DNA of 64,000 nt from a virus. Below the pieces are notes generated by a model. The model did no database searches. It was not told the DNA's origin and saw only the letters and a list, made by a program, of their open reading frames with translations. Made by a program: the position numbers and the translations under genes. This document shows, in pieces, positions 32,695 to 39,864 of this stretch; the first letter of the stretch is position 1, and each line of letters opens with the position of its first letter. Where the stretch lies: positions 1 to 64,000 of the IMG/VR virus record IMGVR_UViG_3300006927_000001; one strand, 5' to 3'.

Positions 32695-32840
32695 ACTCCG
32701 AGTGAATTAATGTAATCAATAAAATCAGATACATAGTTTTCATGGAAAATATGACCGAAAGGAAATTTTTCCAACCAAGCATCCACGGATTGTGATGTAA
32801 ATAAAATTATCAATTTTTCACGAACTATCGCCTTATTCAT
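32691..32840 (-). CDS. 49-residue protein of unknown function
   Basis: ATG 32838-32840 with AAGGA nine bases upstream. Reads MNKAIVREKLIILFTSQSV, then DAWLEKFPFGHIFHENYVSD. Its TGA is followed three bases later by the methyltransferase ATG. Small but convincing by coupling and composition. Confidence 0.6.
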   Translation of the reverse strand: MNKAIVREKLIILFTSQSVDAWLEKFPFGHIFHENYVSDFIDYINSLGV

Positions 32841-32843
32841 ACC

Positions 32844-33110
32844 TCAAGTTCCTTCAAGTGGGTAATCACAATCTTGTATCCATGTATCAAATGAATAACA
32901 CCAAGATCGCCCAGTGTGTCCTAACACACATTTGTAGCTTTTAAATTTAATACAAATTTCGTGGGTAGATCGTTCAAAACCTGGGATATGTCCTTTCGCA
33001 TCTACATGAAATGTGTTAATCATTGCAGTCTTATTGGCTGCGTCACATGCTTTGTCAAAGTTGGTGTTTGTGCGATATATTCGAATTTCGATTTTTTCGT
33101 TCAATTTCAT
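32844..33110 (-). CDS. Small protein of unknown function
   Basis: 88 residues; N-terminal strand-rich (EKIEIRIYRTNTNFDKA) with four cysteines, ending SFDTWIQDCDYPLEGT. ATGA-type overlap with thymidylate synthase. Confidence 0.55.
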   Translation of the reverse strand: MKLNEKIEIRIYRTNTNFDKACDAANKTAMINTFHVDAKGHIPGFERSTHEICIKFKSYKCVLGHTGRSWCYSFDTWIQDCDYPLEGT

Positions 33111-33940
33111 ACTTCCAGTTCTCCAAAATCAATTGCGGGATGATACTTATACAGAGACAAGTACGCTGTCCAGGATTCAAAATCCTGATCATCTTTAAAC
33201 TCTACGTGAACCATTGGTAACTTGTGAGGTGAACGTGAGAGTTGTGTAACAATACCCTCATGTTGGTTCTCATAAATGTGAGCATCAGCAAAATTAGCAG
33301 ACAATCCACCGACACTCAATCCTGACCACTTAGCCAAGAGATGCGTTAACAAAGCATATGATGCAATGTTCGTTGGAACACCAACAGGAAAGTCACATGA
33401 ACGTTGATGCCAATGCATATGGATTTTACCACCATATACAACCACGTTCCATAAGACGTGACAAGGTGGTAATGCCATACGCTCATGCTCATCTGGTCGC
33501 CAGGCTGATACAACCATACGACGATCATCGCCACCCCTTTTCAAAGCAGACAATACGTGATCAAGTTGCCCATGAGCATTCCATTGAGCACCGTAGACTG
33601 GTCCAAGATCACCTTTTCGGTAGATTTGTTTGGCTTCAGGATCAAAGATTCCGCGATCATTGAGATTGTTTGCCCATTCTTTCCAAAATGTACAACCATT
33701 TTCCTCAAACTCAGCTTGAGTCATCCTCCCTTCAATAAATGAACGAAGTTCACCAGCCATCCCTTTCCACCACATTTGTCGTGTGGTAATGAACGGGAAT
33801 CCATCAGCCAGGTCATGATCAAACCTGAGATGCGGAAGACCAATCGTTTTGTTCTTTGTTTGACCAGATTCTATACGTGTTGGACGTTTTTCCACACCAC
33901 GTGTATAAATACGACCCAAAAGATCTAAGTAAGCTTTCAT
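33107..33940 (-). CDS. thyA: Thymidylate synthase
   Basis: Methylates dUMP to dTMP with methylene-tetrahydrofolate. 277 residues (E. coli ThyA 264). Nucleophile Cys160 in MALPPCHVLWN; dUMP-binding arginines in DDRRMVVSAWRPDE and HQRSCDFPVGVPTNIA. Asn191 of this block is retained, which favours dUMP over dCMP (hydroxymethylases carry Asp). DAHIYENQHEGI closes the site. Together with the B12 reductase it supplies dNTPs. Confidence 0.93.
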   Translation of the reverse strand: MKAYLDLLGRIYTRGVEKRPTRIESGQTKNKTIGLPHLRFDHDLADGFPFITTRQMWWKGMAGELRSFIEGRMTQAEFEENGCTFWKEWANNLNDRGIFDPEAKQIYRKGDLGPVYGAQWNAHGQLDHVLSALKRGGDDRRMVVSAWRPDEHERMALPPCHVLWNVVVYGGKIHMHWHQRSCDFPVGVPTNIASYALLTHLLAKWSGLSVGGLSANFADAHIYENQHEGIVTQLSRSPHKLPMVHVEFKDDQDFESWTAYLSLYKYHPAIDFGELEV

Positions 33941-34434
33941 TTTAGTACCTCATTGACCCAAGCAGGTGAACGACAAATCTTGTGAGCCAATTCATCGATT
34001 GTCATTTGTGGATTACGAGACAATATCTTTACTAAATGTTTCTTGTATTCTTCAGGTTTCGTTTCAATACGTGGTTGACTTGGAATTAGAACTATCGATT
34101 CAGTATCATCTAATTTTACGATATGAATTACAATAGTTTTCCAACCCAGCAACTTTGCCACATGTACCCGAGCCAAACCATCAATTAAGACGGCATTTGG
34201 ACCCTGAGCACGACACAAGATTGGATTTTGCTGTCCAACTGACTCCATATTATCTTTCAGTTCTTTTGAACCATATTGACAAGATCGAATACTCTCATAA
34301 ACGATCTTGTCAATTGAAATCGTTTGAAGACCAGGTTTTAATTCACTATCATCTTCCGGGGGTGGAAGTTTGCTGACAGGTGCAATTAAGCAAATGCCAC
34401 ATGTCTGCAGAAATGATCTGCGTTCAACTTTCAT
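33937..34434 (-). CDS. ParB-like protein with a twin-arginine-like leader
   Basis: 165 residues from ATG 34432-34434. The first 25 residues (VERRSFLQTCGICLIAPVSK) look like a short Tat signal: RRSFLQ followed by a hydrophobic stretch. The rest is ParB/Srx-like: ISIDKIVYES, LKDNMESVGQQNPILC, NAVLIDGLARVHVAKLLGWK. Then comes an HTH-like end (DELAHKICRSPAWVNEVLK) shared with the protein at the right edge. A ParB-like protein would not be expected to be exported, so the leader may be incidental, or the domain may act as a nuclease/NTPase outside the cytoplasm. Confidence 0.6.
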   Translation of the reverse strand: MKVERRSFLQTCGICLIAPVSKLPPPEDDSELKPGLQTISIDKIVYESIRSCQYGSKELKDNMESVGQQNPILCRAQGPNAVLIDGLARVHVAKLLGWKTIVIHIVKLDDTESIVLIPSQPRIETKPEEYKKHLVKILSRNPQMTIDELAHKICRSPAWVNEVLK

Positions 34435-34648
34435 AATATTTCCATGTTCGCCACGCATCCAAGGATGCTTGATTCCAAAAAATTCTTGCACGTTCAAGTG
34501 AGGATGTACCAGCACATTCCCATAAATTCAATCCACCACATATTCCTACAAATTCACGGAAAAAACGTTTTCGTATTTCGCGATATTTTTGGTTGGTTCG
34601 TTTTGTCTGTTTGTTTGGGGTATCCCCTCCTGTCCAAGCAACTTTCAT
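34424..34648 (-). CDS. Small basic protein of unknown function
   Basis: 74 residues from ATG 34646-34648, with an excellent AGGAGG six bases upstream. Basic N-terminus (PNKQTKRTNQKYREIRKRFF), then Cys/Trp-rich helices (FVGICGGLNLWECAGTSSLE; DAWRTWKYYES). Overlaps the acidic gene by 95 bases. Confidence 0.6.
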   Translation of the reverse strand: MKVAWTGGDTPNKQTKRTNQKYREIRKRFFREFVGICGGLNLWECAGTSSLERARIFWNQASLDAWRTWKYYES

Positions 34649-34781
34649 CCTCAACCTCCTCTTTAGATTCAGAATCTTCTTCGTCCCAATCATCCTCAAA
34701 TTCCTCAAATTCTTCGTCGCCAGCTTCATCTTCATCCTCTTCATCTTCGATCCAGCCATCGTCTTCAAGTTCTTCACTCAT
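34554..34781 (-). CDS. Very acidic small protein
   Basis: 75 residues; the first ~47 are almost only Asp/Glu with Trp and Phe (EEFEEFEDDWDEEDSESKEE). Such acidic phage proteins can be DNA mimics or disordered tails. Overlaps the next gene in another frame, so the C-terminal 30 residues are the less certain part. Confidence 0.5.
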   Translation of the reverse strand: MSEELEDDGWIEDEEDEDEAGDEEFEEFEDDWDEEDSESKEEVEDESCLDRRGYPKQTDKTNQPKISRNTKTFFP

Positions 34782-34938
34782 GTAACCACCATTGTAAAAG
34801 GATTATTCCAACAAGCATACAAGACAAAACACAAAAAATCCAAAAAAGAAGTACATTGAATTTACGTTTGATCCAACAAGTTGTACAAGTATCTTCCTCT
34901 ATCAAAAGAGTTTCTTGATCACATTTTGGACATTTCAT
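34774..34938 (-). CDS. Zinc-knuckle plus transmembrane micro-protein
   Basis: 54 residues from ATG 34936-34938. Two Cys pairs (MKCPKCDQETLLIEEDTC then TTCW) followed by one membrane helix (NVLLFWIFCVLSCMLVGIIL). Start overlaps the previous TGA; the stop overlaps the acidic gene's start. Inner-membrane localisation likely. Confidence 0.65.
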   Translation of the reverse strand: MKCPKCDQETLLIEEDTCTTCWIKRKFNVLLFWIFCVLSCMLVGIILLQWWLHE

Positions 34939-35024
34939 TTTACTATTCTCCCTGTAACATTCGATCCGCTTCTTCCATCTTCCACAATTACACGAAACTT
35001 AACACCTTTTTGTTCAACATTCAT
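34935..35024 (-). CDS. 29-residue micro-protein
   Basis: ATG 35022-35024 with GGAGG seven bases upstream and stop/start overlaps on both sides. Reads MNVEQKGVKFRVIVEDGRSG then SNVTGRIVK. Probably translated; function unknown. Confidence 0.5.
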   Translation of the reverse strand: MNVEQKGVKFRVIVEDGRSGSNVTGRIVK

Positions 35025-35266
35025 TTGAATTCCTCCCAAACAAGTTCAAATGCACGAAACGCAGCAGGACGAAATGCTGTATTCCCGCGAGCAAAATTGT
35101 TCACCAATTTAACAGTCCCTTGTTGATGCTCTTCTTCATACTCAGGATCAAGAACTTCAATTGCCCAAGTATTGATGGCATCAAGTTCTTGTCCAAGTTT
35201 TTTCATTTCAGCTTTGATTGTTTCAACCCGGCGAGCTTTGCGATAGGCAGCAGTCTTAATGTCCAT
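35021..35266 (-). CDS. Small helical protein
   Basis: 81 residues from ATG 35264-35266 (GGAGG eight bases upstream). Helix-rich (YRKARRVETIKAEMKKLGQE), then FARGNTAFRPAAFRAFELVW. Function unknown. Confidence 0.6.
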   Translation of the reverse strand: MDIKTAAYRKARRVETIKAEMKKLGQELDAINTWAIEVLDPEYEEEHQQGTVKLVNNFARGNTAFRPAAFRAFELVWEEFK

Positions 35267-35270
35267 TTTG

Positions 35271-35381
35271 TCATCCTCCATATACGATGTAAATACCAGC
35301 GATCACAGTAAATGATACCAAAATCGCTATAAAACTAACCACACCTGTAAGCATGAAACTATCCAAAGTTTCAGCTTTCAT
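35271..35381 (-). CDS. 36-residue single-span membrane protein
   Basis: ATG 35379-35381 in an ATGA overlap. Short polar start then one long membrane helix (LTGVVSFIAILVSFTVIAGI) ending YIVYGG. Two genes downstream of tatA; could assist it, act in lysis, or be unrelated. Confidence 0.6.
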   Translation of the reverse strand: MKAETLDSFMLTGVVSFIAILVSFTVIAGIYIVYGG

Positions 35382-35473
35382 CTTAGCTGGCCAAGGTTGA
35401 TAAGGGCACCTTCATCACTGATAAATGTATTGTCTTGATCACGTACTAGTCGAATAACGATTTCACTTTTCAT
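35378..35473 (-). CDS. 31-residue micro-protein
   Basis: ATG 35471-35473, overlapping the end of tatA by 11 bases; MKSEIVIRLVRDQDNTFISD then EGALINLGQLR. A longer frame through tatA DNA exists but would start inside it. Confidence 0.5.
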   Translation of the reverse strand: MKSEIVIRLVRDQDNTFISDEGALINLGQLR

Positions 35474-35639
35474 CGTCCAAGCTCTCCTCAATACATTCAC
35501 GTGCTTCTTCAGCACCTTTACGAAGTTCCGAAAAACTACGACCGATGTTCTTTGCAACGCTCGGCAAGCGATTTCCAAAAAACAACAAAGCAATCCCAGC
35601 AATAATGAACAATTCAACGTGGCCCGGCATACCGATCAT
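35463..35639 (-). CDS. tatA: TatA, twin-arginine translocase subunit
   Basis: 58 residues from ATG 35637-35639, overlapping the previous TGA (ATGA); an alternative ATG is three codons in. Standard TatA plan: short periplasmic start with a Glu (MPGHVEL), one membrane helix (FIIAGIALLFFG), hinge (FGNRLPSV), amphipathic helix (AKNIGRSFSELRKGAEEARE) and acidic tail. In bacteria TatA oligomerises to pass folded proteins carrying RR signals, with TatC as receptor. No tatC was seen in the window, so it would act with the host complex or as a stand-alone membrane-active protein. The FGNRLPSV hinge resembles planctomycete TatA (recollection). Confidence 0.85.
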   Translation of the reverse strand: MIGMPGHVELFIIAGIALLFFGNRLPSVAKNIGRSFSELRKGAEEARECIEESLDDEK

Positions 35640-35827
35640 TTGTTAAGCCTTTCAATTTCTTTGTTAGCACATTTCTCATAAAAGTAACCCATTAAAGCAT
35701 TATAAGTGTTGAATACTTTATGAGTTGCACATTCTTTACAAATTTCACATGTGCGTCCCATCTTTGTTTTGTACGCTGGCATGTTCGACCTCTGAATTTG
35801 TACATGATCGTCACTTGAATCAAACAT
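35636..35827 (-). CDS. Small Cys-containing protein
   Basis: 63 residues from ATG 35825-35827 (GAGG seven bases upstream). Contains CEICKECATHKVFNTY and a further Cys (YEKCANKE), a possible metal site. Directly upstream of tatA and translationally coupled to it. Confidence 0.6.
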   Translation of the reverse strand: MFDSSDDHVQIQRSNMPAYKTKMGRTCEICKECATHKVFNTYNALMGYFYEKCANKEIERLNK

Positions 35828-36065
35828 GTTCAATCCTCACCCAACAGGCTAAAAAGGCTTGTTTGCAACCACCACTGACATCTTTACTGAAATGTAATTT
35901 ACGATCCCACCGATCAGCGGCAGCCATACGTATCAATTGATCCTCGATCGATCGCCTAAACTCATGGAATCCTTCTTCAGAACGTGCAATCTGGATTGCG
36001 GCGGCAATGTCTTTCAATGTAAGGGCTTGTGTACCCTCAACATCGATCTCATCCTTGGTCTTCAT
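35820..36065 (-). CDS. Small helical protein of unknown function
   Basis: 81 residues; LTLKDIAAAIQIARSEEGFH, then EFRRSIEDQLIRMAAADRWD. Two cysteines near the end. Not recognised. Confidence 0.55.
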   Translation of the reverse strand: MKTKDEIDVEGTQALTLKDIAAAIQIARSEEGFHEFRRSIEDQLIRMAAADRWDRKLHFSKDVSGGCKQAFLACWVRIEHV

Positions 36066-36085
36066 GCTTTAACCTTTGGTATATT

Positions 36086-36157
36086 CTAAGTAAATTGATG
36101 ATATTGACACGTAATTGATTCCAATCCAATCACCGGTGCATCAGGTCCAGCAATCAT
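36086..36157 (-). CDS. 23-residue micro-ORF, tentative
   Basis: MIAGPDAPVIGLESITCQYH then QFT; the ATG overlaps the previous TGA. Supported only by coupling. Confidence 0.3.
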   Translation of the reverse strand: MIAGPDAPVIGLESITCQYHQFT

Positions 36158-36513
36158 CGCCAATCTTTTCTTTGCTTAATATTGCGACGAATAGTTTCTT
36201 TTTCTGCTACTGTACCAAAAGTACTGTCAAAGTTTTCTTTGTAAGCAAGCATCCAAGCGTCCAACAACCCTCGCCCCATCAACATTTTTCCTTTCTTGCT
36301 TTTAATACTAGACAAATCGATACCTAATTTAATAGCAGTATCACAAACAAAACGACGTGATTCTAGTTTCAGTTTATGTGGTCTAATTTTGGGACCACGT
36401 ATCCTTGCCAATTCTTCACAAAGACGTATTATTAGTAAAACGTCCTGTTTATTTGGCATCCTTTTTGGTTCTAATTTCTCATTCATCAAAAAATTAGCCC
36501 ATTTATCAATCAT
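36154..36513 (-). CDS. Basic protein of unknown function
   Basis: 119 residues, helical and Lys/Arg-rich (LLIIRLCEELARIRGPKIRP; IKSKKGKMLMGRGLLDAWML). Follows the RecB-like nuclease with a four-base overlap, so perhaps a recombination partner. Confidence 0.5.
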   Translation of the reverse strand: MIDKWANFLMNEKLEPKRMPNKQDVLLIIRLCEELARIRGPKIRPHKLKLESRRFVCDTAIKLGIDLSSIKSKKGKMLMGRGLLDAWMLAYKENFDSTFGTVAEKETIRRNIKQRKDWR

Positions 36514-37442
36514 ACTCCCCTTCCGGTCATTTTACGCAGATACTTTGCTTTAGGTGAATCACCTTCAAAGATAGCTGCTTGTGCAGATAAAGTTTCACAA
36601 CGCTCATCTGATTTTTCACGTGTCATCTGACGGAAGATATGTCCACTTTGAATAATATCCCAAAGAGCCTTATATTCGTTGAACACACTTATTTGAAAGT
36701 CTGGAGTGATCTCACATCGATGCTGAGCTACACGTGGCTTATCACCCCATGCAATCTGATCAATAGAAGTCATCATTTTTCCACCAACTGGAACACCAGT
36801 GATCCAACCGTAGGTTGCTAATTGAACAGCCCAAGTATGTTGTTTGACTTCAAGATTTGGAATCGAATTGTATGCAAAGTCACCTTCAAACATGACATAT
36901 GCATCTTTATGAGGACCATTTACACGTCCAGTAATTGCACGTATGTCAATGTATCCACCAACAGGTGAAGCTTTAGAGCAATACCCATTGACTTTCCAAT
37001 CATGTGTTACAGGAAATTGTGGGAGTACATAAGACAAATCAGGTTTTCCAAGCAAAGGAACACCATTGATGTCTTGTTGAGCAGTAAATTCCATTCGTAT
37101 GTCTTTGGCTTTACTAAGTGTTGACATCAATGAACGAAGTGCACCACTTGACGTGTACATTTCCATGACTTCACGACCAGCTTTCCAAGCAAAATCAAGA
37201 TTTTGAGATTCCACTTGTGTCGTCATGAGACTATCAAGATCAAATTGTTCATTTCCTTTTCCAAAGATAGCATCATGAATATAACACTTGACATAGGCAT
37301 CAAATGCAGAACCCACCGACATTGGTTCAGTTTGCGGATAACGTGGAGGACGATTATCTGCTAGATACTGAAGAAAGTATTTCTCAGTGTTAACACGCCA
37401 AACACCAAGAGCAGACGGACTCAAATATTCAGGGATTCTCAT
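36510..37442 (-). CDS. RecB/Cas4-like PD-(D/E)XK exonuclease
   Basis: 310 residues from ATG 37440-37442 (MRIPEYLSPSALGVW); a TTG start at 37521-37523 would add 27 residues including a Cys pair. Nuclease core: GKPDLSYV...VTHDWKVNG (PD ... D-x-K) and the RecB QL..Y motif in WAVQLATYGWITG. Likely the phage recombination exonuclease that resects DNA ends, working with an annealing protein. Confidence 0.75.
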   Translation of the reverse strand: MRIPEYLSPSALGVWRVNTEKYFLQYLADNRPPRYPQTEPMSVGSAFDAYVKCYIHDAIFGKGNEQFDLDSLMTTQVESQNLDFAWKAGREVMEMYTSSGALRSLMSTLSKAKDIRMEFTAQQDINGVPLLGKPDLSYVLPQFPVTHDWKVNGYCSKASPVGGYIDIRAITGRVNGPHKDAYVMFEGDFAYNSIPNLEVKQHTWAVQLATYGWITGVPVGGKMMTSIDQIAWGDKPRVAQHRCEITPDFQISVFNEYKALWDIIQSGHIFRQMTREKSDERCETLSAQAAIFEGDSPKAKYLRKMTGRGV

Positions 37443-37576
37443 TTTTTTCCACGCCTTACAACGGGTACAAACTTTTGGTTCACAAACTTCACCTTGTTGG
37501 TAGTCATGTACAATGAGACACAACCCATGATCCCTGATCCAATCATACTGTCGTAGGGAAAAAGATCAATGAGCAT
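37439..37576 (-). CDS. 45-residue ORF of doubtful reality
   Basis: ATG 37574-37576 overlaps the previous stop; its end overlaps the nuclease ATG. Sequence has poor protein character. The nuclease frame across the same DNA (QYDWIRDHGLCLIVHDYQQG, then CEPKVCTRCKAWKK) reads better, so this may be a shadow. Confidence 0.25.
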   Translation of the reverse strand: MLIDLFPYDSMIGSGIMGCVSLYMTTNKVKFVNQKFVPVVRRGKK

Positions 37577-37715
37577 TTTTGTATCTTTCACATAAAGATC
37601 GATCGGCTGGACCATATACAACTTTCTTACCGTCCCAGACACACCAAACCGGTGACCTATAGACACCGGATCTGTATCTTGGTTGCGGGTTTCTAGCTCT
37701 GACAATCACGAGCAT
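37566..37715 (-). CDS. 49-residue protein
   Basis: ATG 37713-37715 with AAGG eight bases upstream. Contains YRSPVWCVWDGKKVVYGPAD and RSLCERYKNAH. Its TGA (37566-37568) is in frame with the nuclease gene, and the DNA between the two also reads as protein, so a longer ancestral gene may have been split. Confidence 0.5.
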   Translation of the reverse strand: MLVIVRARNPQPRYRSGVYRSPVWCVWDGKKVVYGPADRSLCERYKNAH

Positions 37716-37771
37716 AGCTTTACCTTTCTGTCGTCTGTCATTTCAACAAGTCCTTTGTCAATTAAATCGAT

Positions 37772-37951
37772 CTAATAATCATTCTTCTGCCTTTGATCTT
37801 CAAATTGGATAAAAGGAGATACAACACGTAAAACAGCTACACCGTCAATACAAACCCAGAGCTTATGACCTAATGTTCCAATTTGAACACCCACAACTTT
37901 AGAAGCAGTGTAATCTTGTAAAATGATCTCTTTCCCATTCTTATCCAACAT
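37772..37951 (-). CDS. 59-residue protein
   Basis: AAGGAG eight bases before ATG 37949-37951. Beta-rich: LDKNGKEIILQDYTASKVVG, VQIGTLGHKLWVCIDGVAVL, then RVVSPFIQFED. Function unknown; small SH3-like barrel possible. Confidence 0.6.
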   Translation of the reverse strand: MLDKNGKEIILQDYTASKVVGVQIGTLGHKLWVCIDGVAVLRVVSPFIQFEDQRQKNDY

Positions 37952-38012
37952 TATTCAGACTCCTTACGAACACGGATCGGTCACAACCACATCGTTCACA
38001 TACTTCACTCAT
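37941..38012 (-). CDS. 23-residue Cys-rich micro-ORF
   Basis: ATG overlaps the ligase TGA. MSEVCERCGCDRSVFVRSLN carries a CxxCxC group. Overlaps the next start by 11 bases. Tentative. Confidence 0.35.
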   Translation of the reverse strand: MSEVCERCGCDRSVFVRSLNNVG

Positions 38013-39025
38013 GAGCGTGCATACCTCGCATCACGTGGAACACCATCATCCGTGAGCCCCTTATAAGCAAACCTGATCTGCGATCCAATGGGAAAACGTG
38101 GATTGTGGCATGAAATTACAATTTCCTCAGGATGCATTCGACCTTCATGGAAAGCATCATCATAACTTTCACCACTATGCATCGCACGTTCAGAATCAGT
38201 AAAACCACTGATTCCAAATCTTTCACCCTGGAATTCAACAAGAACTGTCCCCATGAGTCCACAAAGTTTACCTTCACGTCCCCATGTATAGCCAACCACT
38301 TGTCCAACATCAAGCTTGAGCTTGGTCACTTTGAGAAGATGCTTAGATCGAACTGTACCATAAAAGGAATCGGGACTACGAAGCATGAGTCCTTCACCTT
38401 CTTTAGAAGTTTCTTGATACAACATCTCATTTAGAACATTTCGAGCCACAGTTTCATTGTCTGGAAGTCGACTTTGCGAACCACGCATTGGGAGATCACG
38501 AATCATGTATTGAAATTGTTGGACAGCAGAATTGACTTTATTTTGAAGAAAAGTCAAACAATCATCAAGAATAATGATCTTTTCAAAATTTGGATTATTG
38601 ATTCGTCCATTTTGAAACAACATCAATGGTGAAGGTTGTTCAAATGTGACAAATTGGATTTTACTCCAACCTGGACCAGGTAGGAGTGTTGAAACAATTT
38701 TTCTTGTTTGTTGAAAGTTTCCACGACCAGACCATAATTCACCATCCAAAAGCATTCCAGTTGGTAAACCATCTAAAAACCAATCGGGTGCATGGATCAC
38801 ATTACCGTAACGTGACCATAGACCTGTTGCAATTGGACGTTCGAGATAACGCTCATCTTTTTTATTGTTGGCCCAAGGAACTTCAATCTTTGGAATACCA
38901 CGAGAAGCTCCGCCATCCCATATGCAGCGTTGGCCATCATACTTTGTTGATACAAACCAGCCACCAATTTTGTGCTTGCTTGGATTATAAACTTGGGCCA
39001 ACATAACGAATTCACGGTTGATCAT
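38009..39025 (-). CDS. ATP-dependent DNA ligase
   Basis: Seals nicks. 338 residues. Adenylated Lys28 in STKYDGQR (motif I); LLDGELWSGRG (motif III, 92-102); EGLMLRSP (motif IV); LLKVTKLKLD (motif V). The C-terminal OB domain (GLMGTVLVEFQGERFGISG; SQIRFAYKGLTDDGVPR) is complete. Resembles the short ATP ligases of phages such as T7 and of some bacteria. The ATG at M1 or M8 is uncertain. Confidence 0.9.
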   Translation of the reverse strand: MINREFVMLAQVYNPSKHKIGGWFVSTKYDGQRCIWDGGASRGIPKIEVPWANNKKDERYLERPIATGLWSRYGNVIHAPDWFLDGLPTGMLLDGELWSGRGNFQQTRKIVSTLLPGPGWSKIQFVTFEQPSPLMLFQNGRINNPNFEKIIILDDCLTFLQNKVNSAVQQFQYMIRDLPMRGSQSRLPDNETVARNVLNEMLYQETSKEGEGLMLRSPDSFYGTVRSKHLLKVTKLKLDVGQVVGYTWGREGKLCGLMGTVLVEFQGERFGISGFTDSERAMHSGESYDDAFHEGRMHPEEIVISCHNPRFPIGSQIRFAYKGLTDDGVPRDARYARS

Positions 39026-39086
39026 TTAATAATACTCCCTACTCAACGCCAGTAATTTTCACGTGTAACGTAAAAATAGAAAGAAA

Positions 39087-39149
39087 TTACGTCAGTTTGA
39101 TACAAGCAGGTATCAAACCCAACAATCCTAGGAATCCACGTCTTTGCAT
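39087..39149 (-). CDS. 20-residue twin-arginine leader-like peptide
   Basis: Complete frame MQRRGFLGLLGLIPACIKLT then TAA, with AAGGAG about eight bases before ATG 39147-39149 and coupling to the previous gene (two-base gap). RRGFLGLLG is a near-ideal Tat n/h region and PAC could be a lipobox-like end, but no mature protein follows. It may be a decoy or a regulatory or membrane peptide, or the remnant of a Tat substrate. Confidence 0.5.
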   Translation of the reverse strand: MQRRGFLGLLGLIPACIKLT

Positions 39150-39151
39150 GG

Positions 39152-39343
39152 TTATCTCTCCTTGAAGATTTTCAGAATATCGGATTCAGTATCAACGATC
39201 ACGGGTTTTCCTTTAGGTGAATCCATGAAAGTTCTAACATTTGCTCCTGAACCAAGTTCAATGAGTTCGTTAATACACTCATTACATGTATGATCACACA
39301 TAATATTGTCACAAGAATTTCTACTACATTGTAGCATACTCAT
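39152..39343 (-). CDS. Small Cys-rich protein
   Basis: 63 residues; cysteine-rich first half (LQCSRNSCDNIMCDHTCNEC), then VRTFMDSPKGKPVIVDTESD. GGAGG seven bases before the ATG. Probably binds zinc. Confidence 0.55.
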   Translation of the reverse strand: MSMLQCSRNSCDNIMCDHTCNECINELIELGSGANVRTFMDSPKGKPVIVDTESDILKIFKER

Positions 39344-39864
39344 GAGGGCACCTCCAATGAATAATCAAATTGTTTGAAATCTCTATAAGCCCACCGACAA
39401 ACAGCCCCAACATTTGCAAGATCACCATAGTAATCTTCATTAAAAGGTTTTGACACATTCAAGTGTTCCATGTTCATAGGTAGATCAGCATCCTTCAAAC
39501 ATGATTCTATGTACTCAAGTTTCCAATACTGATAAGGGTGTTTGAATTTCTCCATCATTGTACTGATAGAAGAATTCCAAGGATTCTGTATCAAAGATGT
39601 TTGAACAAAATCCTTCCACATGATATCTTCGTAGTTAGCCAACCAATGCAAGTACAAAGAAATCGCACGTGTATAAGGATTACGAACCACAACAAAGTAT
39701 GGTCCTGTTTCTCCGTATGGTAAATGTATACCGTGTTTCTCAATCGTACCATTTAATTGTGGACCTAAGATCACTTGTCCCGGCGGACAAAGGTGACGAT
39801 GAAGAGACGATGAACCCGTTTTACAGGGTGTCAGTATAATTCTACCATCTGGTAATCGAATCAC
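39340..39864 (-). CDS. Sulfotransferase-family protein, paralogue 2
   Basis: 174 residues. P-loop-like LTPCKTGSSSLHRHLCPPGQ is closer to the canonical sulfotransferase PSB loop (K-x-G-S/T-S) than in paralogue 1. 3'-PB site VVVRNPYTRAISLYLHW. Long shared blocks with 28299-28808. PAPS-dependent sulfation inferred; acceptor unknown. Confidence 0.75.
   Translation of the reverse strand: MIRLPDGRIILTPCKTGSSSLHRHLCPPGQVILGPQLNGTIEKHGIHLPYGETGPYFVVVRNPYTRAISLYLHWLANYEDIMWKDFVQTSLIQNPWNSSISTMMEKFKHPYQYWKLEYIESCLKDADLPMNMEHLNVSKPFNEDYYGDLANVGAVCRWAYRDFKQFDYSLEVPS

Noticed and set aside
37439-37576. Firm gene call for the 45-codon frame
   Set aside because: Overlap signals look good, but the nuclease frame over the same DNA is more protein-like, so it is kept only at low confidence.
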